64,000 nt of DNA from NCBI RefSeq assembly GCF_900105725.1, contig NZ_FNLM01000034.1, forward strand, positions 868,001 through 932,000, in the 5' to 3' direction. How positions within the stretch are numbered: position 1 is the first letter of the stretch; every line of letters begins with the position of its first letter. Positions 1 to 8,627 of the stretch are shown here, one piece after another. Source of the DNA: Gordonia westfalica. Its GTDB lineage: Bacteria > Actinomycetota > Actinomycetes > Mycobacteriales > Mycobacteriaceae. A model generated the notes under the pieces. The model was given only the letters and a program-made list of their open reading frames with translations. It searched no databases and was not told the origin of the DNA. A program made the translations under genes and the position numbers.

Positions 1-297
1 GATGCCCTCGCGAACCGCCCACGAGCAGAACGTCTTCGCCGCCGACACCTGGCGCGCGACGGTCGTGCGGGCGGCGCCGCGTCGCGTCAGCTCCGCGAGC
101 CAGGCGCGCAGGAGCGCGAGGTCGATGTCCGCCGCGGCCACTCCGCGCGCACCCGCGAACGACAGCAGCGCCCGCGCACCACCCAGGTATGCGCGGATGG
201 TGTGCTCACTGCGACCTTTCTCCAGGCGCAGGTGATCGGCGAAGTCGTCGAGCATGCCCGACAGCACAGCGTGCGGCGCGAGCGGGTGCAACCCCAC
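1..297 (-). CDS. xerC: Tyrosine recombinase XerC, N-terminal fragment (cut by window edge)
   Basis: Only the first ~99 codons are inside the window; the frame stays open to base 1. The visible part is the SAM-like core-binding domain of tyrosine recombinases: residues reading GMLDDFADHLRLEKGRSEHT, then IRAYLGGARALL and ARTTVARQVSAAKTFCSWAV. The catalytic R-H-R-Y residues lie outside the window. XerC with XerD resolves chromosome dimers at dif. The proposed GTG start at 297 is uncertain; an in-frame ATG lies about 14 codons downstream. The identity is supported by context, because xerC sits beside the siderophore-interacting gene and dprA in mycobacteria (Rv2894c-Rv2896c). Confidence 0.8.
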   Translation of the reverse strand, partial: MGLHPLAPHAVLSGMLDDFADHLRLEKGRSEHTIRAYLGGARALLSFAGARGVAAADIDLALLRAWLAELTRRGAARTTVARQVSAAKTFCSWAVREGI

Positions 298-335
298 ACG
301 CGGTGCCGTGGCCGGATCGATGCCTACTCGGCCGC

Positions 336-1202
336 CTACCGGCCGGCCGGTGCGCCCTCTTCGGCGGCGCGGAGTTCGGCCTTCCAGGTCCGGAAGCCCT
401 CTTCGGTGCGACCGCGGCGCCAGTACCCGGAGATCGAGGCGTTGGCGGCGCCGACCTTGCGCTCCTTGCGGATGTAGCCGCGCAGGTTGTGCATGACGGC
501 CTGCGCCTCTCCGTGGATGAATACGTGGGGTTCGCCGTCGAGCCACTGCGCCTCGCGGACCGCGGCGATGAGGGGCGCGTTGTCGCCGGCGACCGAGTCG
601 TCGACCTCGCCGGCGGGTCCACCGCGATGGACCCAGACGATCTCGGCACCCGGGGGTGCGATGAGGTCGAGCTCGTCCTCCGGCCCGGCGACCTCGATGA
701 AGACCTTGGCAACGGCGTCGGCGGGCAGCGCCTCGAGGGCGGCGGCCACGGCGGGCAGTCCGGCCTCGTCAGCGGCGAGGAGGTGCCACGGAGCGTCGGA
801 CTTCGGTCGGTATCCACTGCCCGGGCCGATGAACCGAACGGTCTCACCCGGCTCCACCGAGGCGGCCCACGGGCCGGCAATGCCCTCGTCGCCGTGGACG
901 ACGAAGTCGACGAGGATCTCGCGGGCCTGCCGATCGACGCGGCGAACCGTGTACGTGCGGAGGACCGGCTGCTGTTCGGGAGGCAGCGTCGTGCGGAGTT
1001 CCTGGAGGTCGAACGGCTCGGGGTAGGTCACCCCTTCCGGCGCGAAGATGAACTTCACGTACATGTCCGTGTCTGCCTCCCCCGACGGCCCGACCGCCGC
1101 CAGGAAGTCGTCGAAGCCCTCGCCGCCGAGATACAGGCGGACGAAGTGGGGGCTGATCTGTTCACGACGGACCACCGTCATCGTGTTCACACGCTTGGCC
1201 AT
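336..1202 (-). CDS. Siderophore-interacting protein (ViuB/SIP family FAD-dependent ferric-siderophore reductase)
   Basis: A 288-residue cytosolic flavoprotein predicted to reduce ferric siderophores with NAD(P)H and release iron. The N-terminal FAD-binding barrel contains the RTYTVR flavin-binding signature (about residue 80). The NAD(P)H-binding domain follows, and the C-terminus carries SGYWRRGRTEEG, typical of SIP proteins. Length is normal. The ATG at 1202 is preceded by a near-perfect AAGGAGG ribosome site. It matches the position of M. tuberculosis viuB (Rv2895c). A palindrome resembling an iron box lies 36-51 bases upstream, so iron-dependent repression by a DtxR/IdeR regulator is plausible. 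The divergent TetR gene shares the intergenic region and is an alternative regulator. Confidence 0.88.
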   Translation of the reverse strand: MAKRVNTMTVVRREQISPHFVRLYLGGEGFDDFLAAVGPSGEADTDMYVKFIFAPEGVTYPEPFDLQELRTTLPPEQQPVLRTYTVRRVDRQAREILVDFVVHGDEGIAGPWAASVEPGETVRFIGPGSGYRPKSDAPWHLLAADEAGLPAVAAALEALPADAVAKVFIEVAGPEDELDLIAPPGAEIVWVHRGGPAGEVDDSVAGDNAPLIAAVREAQWLDGEPHVFIHGEAQAVMHNLRGYIRKERKVGAANASISGYWRRGRTEEGFRTWKAELRAAEEGAPAGR

Positions 1203-1237
1203 GAAACCTCCTTGTCGCGACCACCCTACGCCTCCTA

Positions 1238-1253
1238 CTTAGGTTTACCTAAG
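1238..1253. promoter_or_regulatory. Iron-box-like palindrome upstream of the siderophore-interacting gene
   Basis: CTTAGGTTTACCTAAG is palindromic apart from its two central bases. The outer TTAGGT/ACCTAA arms equal those of DtxR/IdeR operators, but the arms are five bases closer than in the 19-bp consensus. It lies between the siderophore-interacting gene (start 1202) and the divergent TetR gene (start 1384). Iron control is inferred from this resemblance and the gene's function. Confidence 0.5.
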
Positions 1254-1383
1254 AGCCGGTTTCGGTCATTTCGGCGAATCCGCGGTGCGTCCTTGTAAGG
1301 TTTTCTCACGATCAAGCGATGTGATCCGAGAGTTTGCAATTCTTGAGATCAGACGTCGCGAGACCCCGACCAGAGGCGATTCC

Positions 1384-1977
1384 ATGCCGGACCGACCAGT
1401 GGAACCCCAGCCAGCCCAGGAGACTGTTCCCGCTCGCGGACCGCGTCTCGGCGCCGACGACTGGCTCGACGCGGCGGTGGAGGTCCTCCTCGAAGACGGC
1501 ATCGGCGGACTGAAGATCTCACGGCTCAGCTCCCGGCTCGGGGTCACCAAGGGCAGCTTCTACTGGCATTTCACCGACATCGCGACGATGAAGTCAGAAC
1601 TCGCGGCCCACTGCCGAAAGGTCCAGACCGCGGCGGCGGCACAGATCGCCGCCCTCGAGAACCTGCCACCGGCGGAGCGGATCGAGGGGATGGCACGGCT
1701 CGTGTCCGACCCCCGGCGCTGGCGGATGGAGGGCGCGATGCGCCGCTGGGCCGAGACCGACGGGTCGATCGCGGACTCGGTCTCCGAGCTCGACGGCCAG
1801 ATCTTCCAGATCGCCGATCAGGCGATGCGCGAGCTCGGCTTCGACGAGGCCGAGGCCCACGCCCGAGCGACCACACTGCTGTACGCGGGCATCGGCTTCG
1901 TCCACGCCCACGGCCGCCTCGGCGAGGCGACGCCCGACGATCTGCGGATCTTTCTCGACATCCTGACGCGCAAGTGA
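1384..1977 (+). CDS. TetR/AcrR family transcriptional regulator
   Basis: About 197 residues. The N-terminal helix-turn-helix is clear (GADDWLDAAVEVLLEDGIGG, then SRLGVTKGSFYWHF, the classic TetR recognition helix). The C-terminal ligand domain is helical and family-specific, so the ligand cannot be named. The ATG at 1384 is chosen because it leaves a short unstructured leader before the HTH; the frame is open about 33 codons further upstream, but that extension is not conserved-looking. It is transcribed divergently from the siderophore-interacting gene and converges with dprA, ending two bases from the dprA stop. Its likely target is itself or the divergent gene. Confidence 0.85.
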   Translation: MPDRPVEPQPAQETVPARGPRLGADDWLDAAVEVLLEDGIGGLKISRLSSRLGVTKGSFYWHFTDIATMKSELAAHCRKVQTAAAAQIAALENLPPAERIEGMARLVSDPRRWRMEGAMRRWAETDGSIADSVSELDGQIFQIADQAMRELGFDEAEAHARATTLLYAGIGFVHAHGRLGEATPDDLRIFLDILTRK

Positions 1978-1978
1978 A

Positions 1979-3115
1979 TCACCCGCCGGCCAGGCGCCAC
2001 TGACCGCCGACGTTCTCCACCAGACCGTCGATGTCCAACCGCGCCAGGGCCGCCCGGACCGTCGGCACCTCGAGACCTGCCGCGAACGCGATTTCCTCGA
2101 TGCCCACGCCACCGCGCCCGGGGATGGCGTCGTGCACCCGGAGTTGCTCGTCGCTGAGCCCATCTGTCGGCTTCGCCCGTCCGCGACCGACGTCTCCCCC
2201 GCCGTCGGGTCGGACGAGGTTCGCCGCCGACGCGACGTCGGAGACCAGGACGGCGAGCCCGTCGGCGATCATCCGGTGACACCCCACCGACGTCGCCGAC
2301 GTCACCGGTCCGGGCACCGCACCCAGCGGACGCCCGAGCTTGCGCGCCCAGGCTGCGGTGTTCGCCGCACCCGACCGCCTACCCGCCTCCACGACGACCG
2401 TCGCACCCGACAGTGACGCGACCAGTCGGTTGCGGGTCAGGAAGCGGTGTTTGGCCGCGGTGGTCCCTGGTGCGTATTCGCTGACGATCGCTCCGGTCCG
2501 GGCGATCTCGCCCAGGAGTGCGGAGTGCGAGGCCGGATAGTCACGATCGATCCCGCAGGCCATGACGGCCGCCGTCACTCCCCCGGACGCGATCACGGCC
2601 CGGTGCGCGACGCCGTCGATCCCGAAGGCACCGCCGGATATCACCGCGAAACCCTCACCCGCGAGGCCTGAAGCCAGCGTCTGCGTGACGTGTTGGCCGT
2701 ACGGGGATGCCGCGCGGGAGCCGATGAGCGCGACCGATGCTGCGGCGAGGTCGTCGAGGCGGGCCGGTCCGCGCACCCAGAGAGCGAGTGGTTCGCCACC
2801 GCGAGCCGCGGTGTCGGCCTGGCTCAGCGCAAGCAACGACCATGCCGGCCACTCGGGGCCGGAACGGGTCACCAGACGTGCACCGATAGCGGCCGCGGCG
2901 TCGAGATCATCGGTCCCAGAGTCGGAATCGCACCGGGCCGCCGTCGCGGCCAGCACAGGCTCGTGCCCGTCCGGGACCTTGCGGTTGCGTATCGCCGCCG
3001 CCGCGTCGACCGCACCGATCTGGTCCACGAGCGCGATGACATCCGCACAGGGCGGTTCGGCCACCCGGGCCAGGTACGCCCACGCCGTCATCTCTGCCGG
3101 ATACTTGCCACTCAC
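1979..3115 (-). CDS. dprA: DNA-processing protein DprA (Smf)
   Basis: About 378 residues. DprA binds single-stranded DNA and loads RecA during DNA uptake. The Rossmann-like core shows ALIGSRAASPYGQHVTQTLA, SGGAFGIDGVAHRA and the KHRFLTRNRLVASLS segment typical of the family. A winged-helix domain follows at the C-terminus (LSDEQLRVHDAI to QWRLAGG). The GTG start at 3115 overlaps the comM stop by four bases, indicating translational coupling. An ATG ten codons downstream is possible. The pairing with comM matches Rv2896c-Rv2897c. No other competence genes are visible, so its role here may be general recombination. Confidence 0.9.
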   Translation of the reverse strand: MSGKYPAEMTAWAYLARVAEPPCADVIALVDQIGAVDAAAAIRNRKVPDGHEPVLAATAARCDSDSGTDDLDAAAAIGARLVTRSGPEWPAWSLLALSQADTAARGGEPLALWVRGPARLDDLAAASVALIGSRAASPYGQHVTQTLASGLAGEGFAVISGGAFGIDGVAHRAVIASGGVTAAVMACGIDRDYPASHSALLGEIARTGAIVSEYAPGTTAAKHRFLTRNRLVASLSGATVVVEAGRRSGAANTAAWARKLGRPLGAVPGPVTSATSVGCHRMIADGLAVLVSDVASAANLVRPDGGGDVGRGRAKPTDGLSDEQLRVHDAIPGRGGVGIEEIAFAAGLEVPTVRAALARLDIDGLVENVGGQWRLAGG

Positions 3116-4635
3116 CAGGTCGCTCCTCGGTCTCGGTACAGAAGTGCCTGCGCGACATCGTCTTCGACCGGGACGTCGGTGCCGCGCAGATCGCTGAGAG
3201 TCCAGGCCAATCGCAACGCACGGTCGGCGCCACGTGCCGTGACGCGCCCGTCGCGGAGAAACAGCTCGATGGGACGCAGGACGTCGGGAGGTAGCCGAAA
3301 TCGCTGTCGCAACGCCGCTCCCGGAACTTCGGCGTTGGTGCGCCAACCGAACTCAGACCATCTTTCGACAGCTGCCGCGCGCGCCGCGGTGACACGTGCC
3401 CGCACCTCGGCACTCGACTCCCCCACCCCGCTCATCAGCGCGGCATTCCCCGGTGGGTCCATGCGGACGCGGATGTCGACACGGTCCAGCAGCGGACCCG
3501 ACAACTTGCCCAGGTAGCGTCGCCGGACAACTGCGGTGCACACGCAGTCGACGTCGTGCGCGGGCGCGCAGGGGCACGGATTCGCCGCGAGGATGAGCTG
3601 GAACCGCGCGGGATACGACGCGACCCCGTCGCGACGCGGCACCCTCACCTCACCGTCTTCGAGCGGTTCCCTCAGCGATTCCAGGACTTTCGCGCTCATC
3701 TCGGCGCATTCGTCCAGGAACAGCACTCCGCGATGCGCCTTGGAGACCGCACCCGGTCGGGCGAATCCGGTACCCCCGCCGAGTAGAGCCGTCGTCGACG
3801 AACTGTGGTGCGGCGCGACGAACGGCGGCTCGGTGATCAGCGGACGTCCCGGTGACAACTCACCGACCAGCGAGTGGATCGCCGTCACCTCGAGGGAATC
3901 CTCGAGCCCCAGCGGCGGCAGGATGCCCGGGAGCCGTCGTGCCAGCATCGTCTTCCCGATGCCGGGCGATCCGGTCATCAGGACGTGATGCGCTCCGGCC
4001 GCGGCGATCTCGAGTGCATGCCGCGCCTCGTGCTGCCCCACCACGTCGGCCATGTCCGGGATCGGCGGCGGCTTGGTGGGTGCCGTCCGATGGAAGTTGT
4101 CGAGTACGAGATCACCCGCGAGCCAGGCGGCAACCTCTTTGAGGCTCGACGCACCGCCGACGTCCATCCCCTCCACCAGAGCCGCCTCGGCCACCGTCTC
4201 GATCGGCACCACCGCACGCCGATAGCCCGCCTGACGCGCGGCGATCACCGCCGGCAGCACACCCCGGATCGGACGAAGGTTCCCGTCGAGTCCGAGTTCC
4301 CCGAGGAAGATCGCCGATTCCAACTTCTCCGACGACACCTGTTCTGTCGCAGCCAGGATCGCGACGGCCATGGACAAATCGAAACCCGAACCGACCTTCG
4401 GCATGTCGGCCGGCGACAGCGCCACCGTCACCTTCAGATCGGGAAAGGTGAATCCCGAGTTCTTGATCGCCGCCCGCACCCGGTCGCGCGCCTCCCGCAC
4501 CGACGGGTCCGGGTTCCCGGTCACCGAGAAGCCCGGCAGGCCCGACCCCACACTCGCCTGCACGTCGACGACCCGCGCCGCAAAGGCGTTGAGCCCCACC
4601 GACTGTGTTTGCCCCAACATGGGAGACAGTGTCAT
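3112..4635 (-). CDS. comM: YifB/ComM family Mg-chelatase-like AAA+ ATPase
   Basis: A 507-residue AAA+ helicase-like protein; ComM promotes branch migration in natural transformation in Gram-negative bacteria. The N-terminal ChlI-like domain includes SVGSGLPGFSVTGNPDPSVR. Walker A is GSPGIGKTMLARRLPGILPP and Walker B is GVLFLDECAEM. A Cys cluster (NPCPCAPAHDVDCVCT) and the C-terminal helical domain follow. Length matches the family. It is first in the comM-dprA pair and overlaps dprA by four bases. The 280 bases upstream (4636-4915) separate it from the divergent HNH gene and hold imperfect inverted repeats around GGATCGATGTCG, with no further gene recognised. Confidence 0.92.
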   Translation of the reverse strand: MTLSPMLGQTQSVGLNAFAARVVDVQASVGSGLPGFSVTGNPDPSVREARDRVRAAIKNSGFTFPDLKVTVALSPADMPKVGSGFDLSMAVAILAATEQVSSEKLESAIFLGELGLDGNLRPIRGVLPAVIAARQAGYRRAVVPIETVAEAALVEGMDVGGASSLKEVAAWLAGDLVLDNFHRTAPTKPPPIPDMADVVGQHEARHALEIAAAGAHHVLMTGSPGIGKTMLARRLPGILPPLGLEDSLEVTAIHSLVGELSPGRPLITEPPFVAPHHSSSTTALLGGGTGFARPGAVSKAHRGVLFLDECAEMSAKVLESLREPLEDGEVRVPRRDGVASYPARFQLILAANPCPCAPAHDVDCVCTAVVRRRYLGKLSGPLLDRVDIRVRMDPPGNAALMSGVGESSAEVRARVTAARAAAVERWSEFGWRTNAEVPGAALRQRFRLPPDVLRPIELFLRDGRVTARGADRALRLAWTLSDLRGTDVPVEDDVAQALLYRDRGATW

Positions 4636-4960
4636 CGAGGGTCAGGATTCACAACGTCTTCGCGGCGGGGAGATGAGCGATCTGTGGATGGGCGCTGGGT
4701 TGTCCACCGCCGATGGTTGATCGGTCACCAAGAAACGAAGTCGCGCGCGATGTCGATCCGGCGGGGCGACTTCCACCCAGGTCGCAGATCCGGATCGATG
4801 TCGCGTGCGACTTCAGTTCGGCGAATCTGGTTGCTGCGCAACCATGTAACGATCCGAGCCCTGTGGATCAGAATCGAATCTTGTCGGTGGTCGGGTCTAC
4901 ATTGGTAATCAGCTAGTGAGCCGGCCGACCGGCTGGCGCTGCAACACTTCTGGGGGCAGT

Positions 4961-6532
4961 GTGTCGGGGAATCGGGTCGATCTACCGGGCGGGTCTTTCG
5001 CCGGGGTCGATCCTGCCCACCCGTACGCGGCCAACATGTACTCGTTGATGGACGAGCTGGCGGAGTCGCAACACCGCCAGTCTCGCGAGGACTGGCGGCG
5101 CTACGGAGTGGTCACCGCCATCGCCGACCGCTGTATCGCGGTGCGCAGCACCATCGATGGCGGGATCGTCGTCAGCGGCGACACGGATTGTGTGATTCGG
5201 GTGGCCCGCCAGCTGTCCCTCACTCGACGCCAGGCCGAGATCCTGGTCGATGAGGCGATCGGTCTGCGGGAATCGCTGCCCGAAGGCCTCGACACCCTGC
5301 GTGATGGCATCACCACCCGCTGGCAGCTGCAGGTGATCCTGTCGCGCACTGCGCTCGTTCCCTACGAGTCGTCGATCACCCCGACCCTCGACGCCGAGAT
5401 CGCCGCCACCCTGCGGTCGAAGAAGGGCTCCTGGACGCGCGCCCGGTTGCGGGACGAGGTCGACCGCCTCGTTTTCCGTCATGATCCCGACCTCGTCCGG
5501 GAACGCCGCAAAGAAGCGCTCGACAACCGTGGCATGTGGACGCACATCCTCGACGACGGTACCGCCGAGCTCACCGGGGTGATGGCTGCGGAGAATGTGC
5601 GGATTGCGGCGAAAGCTGTTCGTGTGTTGGCTGATTCGGTGTGCAAACACGACGGCCGCACCGTCGGGCAACGCAACTCCGACGCGATGTTCGCGTTGTT
5701 GACCGGCACCGTGTTCGAGTGTCTATGTGATCGCGAGGACTGCACCGCGGAGGTTCCTGAACCGGATGCGGTGGTCGCGGCGGTGCGCAGCGAGGTCGTC
5801 ATTCACGTCGTCACTGATCAGGCGACCCTGAACGGGGCTCCGGGGATCGGCTGGGTCGATGAGCACGGTGTCATCTCCGATGAGCATGTCCGCGACCTCG
5901 CCGACCGGCCCGACGCAACCATCACACCGGTCACCCCGGCACGTACAGCGCCTACACGGTTTGCCGCCGAAGCACCGTCGTCGGATGTTGTCGTCATCTA
6001 CCCCGGCTCGCAACCGTCTGACCCCTATCGCCCCACCACCGCCTGCGCGGACTTCGTGCGCATCCGCGACGGCTACTGCACCGAACCCGGCTGCGAAAAG
6101 TCAGCATTCAGCTGCGACCTCGACCACGTCACCGAATACGACCGCCAGCGCCCCACCCGCGGCGGTCTCACCTCGAGTGAGAACCTCAACGCCAAATGCC
6201 GGTTCGGGCATCTGCACAAGACCTTCGGCGACTGGGTCGATGTGCAGTACCGCGACGAGGACGGCCGCCTGGTCACCGAATACATCACCCCGGAGGGTTA
6301 TCGCATCCGCGGTGACGCCGAAACCCTCGAAGACCTCTTCCCCAACCTCCGTCGCATCCGATTCGAACAACCCGCCCAGGCCCCACCCACACCACGGGTC
6401 ATCACCGGTGACGACACCCCGCCACCGAACAACCGAACCGCCGCGAAACACGCCCGGCGGAGGGCCGAACGCGCCCGCAACCAGCGCGAACGCGAACGAC
6501 GCGAGCAAGCAGACGGACCGGCGCCGTTCTGA
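4961..6532 (+). CDS. DUF222 / HNH endonuclease (13E12-repeat family), copy 1
   Basis: About 523 residues from the GTG at 4961; an upstream GTG at 4916 would give 538. The later start is preferred because it follows CTGGGGGC, which also precedes the start of the second copy at 31308. The N-terminal two-thirds is the helical DUF222 region. The C-terminus has the HNH core: YCTEPGCE, CDLDHVTEYD, an Asn in SSENLNAKCRFGHLHK, and its zinc-binding cysteines. The last ~40 residues are very basic (ARRRAERARNQRERERR). These proteins form the mycobacterial 13E12 repeat family and are often mobile. It breaks the conserved comM-yraN order. Target and function are unknown. Confidence 0.88.
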   Translation: MSGNRVDLPGGSFAGVDPAHPYAANMYSLMDELAESQHRQSREDWRRYGVVTAIADRCIAVRSTIDGGIVVSGDTDCVIRVARQLSLTRRQAEILVDEAIGLRESLPEGLDTLRDGITTRWQLQVILSRTALVPYESSITPTLDAEIAATLRSKKGSWTRARLRDEVDRLVFRHDPDLVRERRKEALDNRGMWTHILDDGTAELTGVMAAENVRIAAKAVRVLADSVCKHDGRTVGQRNSDAMFALLTGTVFECLCDREDCTAEVPEPDAVVAAVRSEVVIHVVTDQATLNGAPGIGWVDEHGVISDEHVRDLADRPDATITPVTPARTAPTRFAAEAPSSDVVVIYPGSQPSDPYRPTTACADFVRIRDGYCTEPGCEKSAFSCDLDHVTEYDRQRPTRGGLTSSENLNAKCRFGHLHKTFGDWVDVQYRDEDGRLVTEYITPEGYRIRGDAETLEDLFPNLRRIRFEQPAQAPPTPRVITGDDTPPPNNRTAAKHARRRAERARNQRERERREQADGPAPF

Positions 6533-6561
6533 TAGATCGTCGTCGCTAAGCTCGACAACCG

Positions 6562-7200
6562 ATGAGTGACGGAACTTTCGACGATGCGTTCGTCCGCGAC
6601 CTCGACCGACTGTTCCGCTGGCGACGCGACGTCCGGCGGTTCAGCCGGGAGCCACTCGAACCACATCTCCTCCCCGAGATCCTCGAGTCGGCGGAGTTCT
6701 CGCCGTCGGTCGGCAACAGCCAGCCCTGGCGCTGGGTCGAGGTGCAAACCGCATCGGCGCGGGAGGCGGTGCGCGACAGCTTCGTCCGCTGCAACACCGA
6801 AGCGCTCGACGGGTACACCGGCGAGCGCGCGCAGCTGTATTCGTCACTGAAACTCGCCGGCCTCGACGACGCTCCGGTCCACCTGGCCGTGTTCTGCGAG
6901 CCCGACGCCGACCAGGGCCACGGACTCGGCCGCCAGACCGTGCCGGAAACCCTCGAGTACTCCGTCGTCACCGCGATCACCACCATGTGGCTGGCGGCCC
7001 GAGCCCGCGGCGTCGGCATCGGCTGGGTGTCGATCCTCGAACCCGGCGAGGTGACCGCGGCACTCGCGGTCCCGTCTGCCTGGAAGCTCGTCGCCTACCT
7101 CTGCGTCGGATACCCCGAACACGAGAACGACATCCCCGAACTCGAGCGCGTCGGCTGGCAGTCCCGCACCGAGTCGGAGAATAGGCATCTCATCCGCTGA
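6562..7200 (+). CDS. bluB: 5,6-dimethylbenzimidazole synthase BluB
   Basis: A 212-residue flavin-destructase of the nitroreductase fold. BluB cleaves FMN with oxygen to make the lower ligand of vitamin B12. Signatures are RWRRDVRRFSREPL at the N-terminus, EFSPSVGNSQPWRW, GRQTVPETLEYSVVTAI, ARGVGIGWVSILEP and YLCVGYPEHENDIPELERVG, which together separate BluB from general nitroreductases. It starts 29 bases after the HNH gene with no strong ribosome site, so it may be co-transcribed. No cobalamin genes or B12 riboswitch are visible nearby, so here it is an isolated step of the pathway. Confidence 0.88.
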   Translation: MSDGTFDDAFVRDLDRLFRWRRDVRRFSREPLEPHLLPEILESAEFSPSVGNSQPWRWVEVQTASAREAVRDSFVRCNTEALDGYTGERAQLYSSLKLAGLDDAPVHLAVFCEPDADQGHGLGRQTVPETLEYSVVTAITTMWLAARARGVGIGWVSILEPGEVTAALAVPSAWKLVAYLCVGYPEHENDIPELERVGWQSRTESENRHLIR

Positions 7201-7300
7201 CACCAGATCGTGACCCAGGTCGACCACCGCTGTGACGCAACTCTAGTAACAATAGTCACGTCATTCACATCAGTAACACCAGCCACTCGGAGGTCACGGG

Positions 7301-8620
7301 TTGTCCAGCCGTCTCACCAAGGGTGTCCGACTGGCGCTCGCCGGGGTAATCGCTGTCGGTACCTCCGCGATCGTCCTCACCACAGGCACAGGTACCGCCG
7401 AAGCCGCTCCATGCGGGAATTCCGGAAACGGCTCGAGCTTCTTGGGGTTCGGCTCATCGGGTTCCCTGGGCTCCGGTTCCGGCTCCAGCGTTCCCAACCC
7501 GGGACCTCAGCGTCCGCTCATCCCCTACGTCGGGACCATCTCTCGCTCGGTGGGCTGGGTGACCGGCCCGTACAGCAAGAACGACACCTTCGACCGATTC
7601 GGCATCGGCGGCACAGATCTGGGAATCGCCTGGGACAACGGCCGCGGCCAGACCCTGATGGCCTTCGGCGACACCTTCGGCAACTGCAACGCCCCGCGAC
7701 AGGAATGGCGGCACAACGTCCTCCTGCGCTCGAACGACAACAACCTCGCCGATGGCCTCTCGGTCCCCAACGGTGTCGCAGGCGACGTCGAGTCCGGCAC
7801 CGTGATCGCACCCGGAAAGCCGAACTTCGCCCAGGAACTCATTCCCTCACTGGGCATCTCGAACATCGAGGTCACCACGATCCCCACCGCGGCGATCTCC
7901 CTCCCCTACGGCAACGGATTCCGGCAGTACATCAACTACATGTCCGTGCGTTCCTGGGGTTCGGCCGGCAACTGGATCACCAACTACTCGGGAATCGCGT
8001 ACTCCGACAACAACGGCCAGACCTGGACCAGCGACCCCGACACGATCCTCATCAACGCGCCGATCGATCTCGCCCTCCCCGGCAACCTCCGCGCGATCGA
8101 CGTCAACAACGGCAAGTTCCAGCAGAACGCGTACATGCGCGGTCGGCCGGGCTCCGATGAAGCGGGCTACATCTACCAGTTCGGTACGCCCAACGGCCGT
8201 TTCGGCGCCGCATTCCTGGCGCGGTTCAAGCCGGCGGACATCCTCGACCTCGACAAGTACGAGTACTGGTCCGGCGAGCGGATCGGCTGGGTCGACAGCA
8301 TCAGCGACATCCACGACACCGAAGGGGTCGTCGCCCGCCAGCCCGTCAGCGAACTGTCTGTCGCGTGGAGCCCGTATCTGAACAAATACATCATGCTCGA
8401 CGGCGACAACGGCATTCGGCTCCGCACCGCGAATCACCCGGAAGGCCCGTGGAGCTCGCCGCGGAACATCGTGGGCCCCGGCAATCCTGTGGTGTACGGC
8501 CCCATGATGCTGCCGAACTCGCCGGCACTGACGGGCACGGGAAAAGACCTGTACTTCAACGCCTCACGCTGGAGCGACTACAACGTCATGCTCATCCGCT
8601 CCGACCTCAGCAAGCTGTAG
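7301..8620 (+). CDS. Secreted DUF4185 protein, candidate endo-D-arabinanase (GH183-like)
   Basis: A 439-residue exported protein. The TTG start at 7301 follows a GGAGG ribosome site. The signal peptide (RLTKGVRLALAGVIAVGTSA, cleavage near TAEA-AP) is followed by a Gly/Ser-rich linker to about residue 65. The rest is a beta-propeller-like DUF4185 domain with GGTDLGIAWDNGRGQTLMAF, GDTFGN, GIAYSDNNGQTWT and a C-terminal PVVYGPMMLPNS. From established work, DUF4185 members include endo-acting D-arabinan hydrolases (family GH183) that cut mycobacterial arabinogalactan or lipoarabinomannan. That function here is inferred, not shown. Self-wall remodelling would fit an arabinan-containing envelope. 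Confidence 0.78.
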   Translation: MSSRLTKGVRLALAGVIAVGTSAIVLTTGTGTAEAAPCGNSGNGSSFLGFGSSGSLGSGSGSSVPNPGPQRPLIPYVGTISRSVGWVTGPYSKNDTFDRFGIGGTDLGIAWDNGRGQTLMAFGDTFGNCNAPRQEWRHNVLLRSNDNNLADGLSVPNGVAGDVESGTVIAPGKPNFAQELIPSLGISNIEVTTIPTAAISLPYGNGFRQYINYMSVRSWGSAGNWITNYSGIAYSDNNGQTWTSDPDTILINAPIDLALPGNLRAIDVNNGKFQQNAYMRGRPGSDEAGYIYQFGTPNGRFGAAFLARFKPADILDLDKYEYWSGERIGWVDSISDIHDTEGVVARQPVSELSVAWSPYLNKYIMLDGDNGIRLRTANHPEGPWSSPRNIVGPGNPVVYGPMMLPNSPALTGTGKDLYFNASRWSDYNVMLIRSDLSKL

Positions 8621-8627
8621 GCCGCGG

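Noticed and set aside
7231..7275. CRP-like site before the DUF4185 gene
   Set aside because: TGTGA and TCACA half-sites occur but not with six-base spacing; mismatches exceed a usable site.
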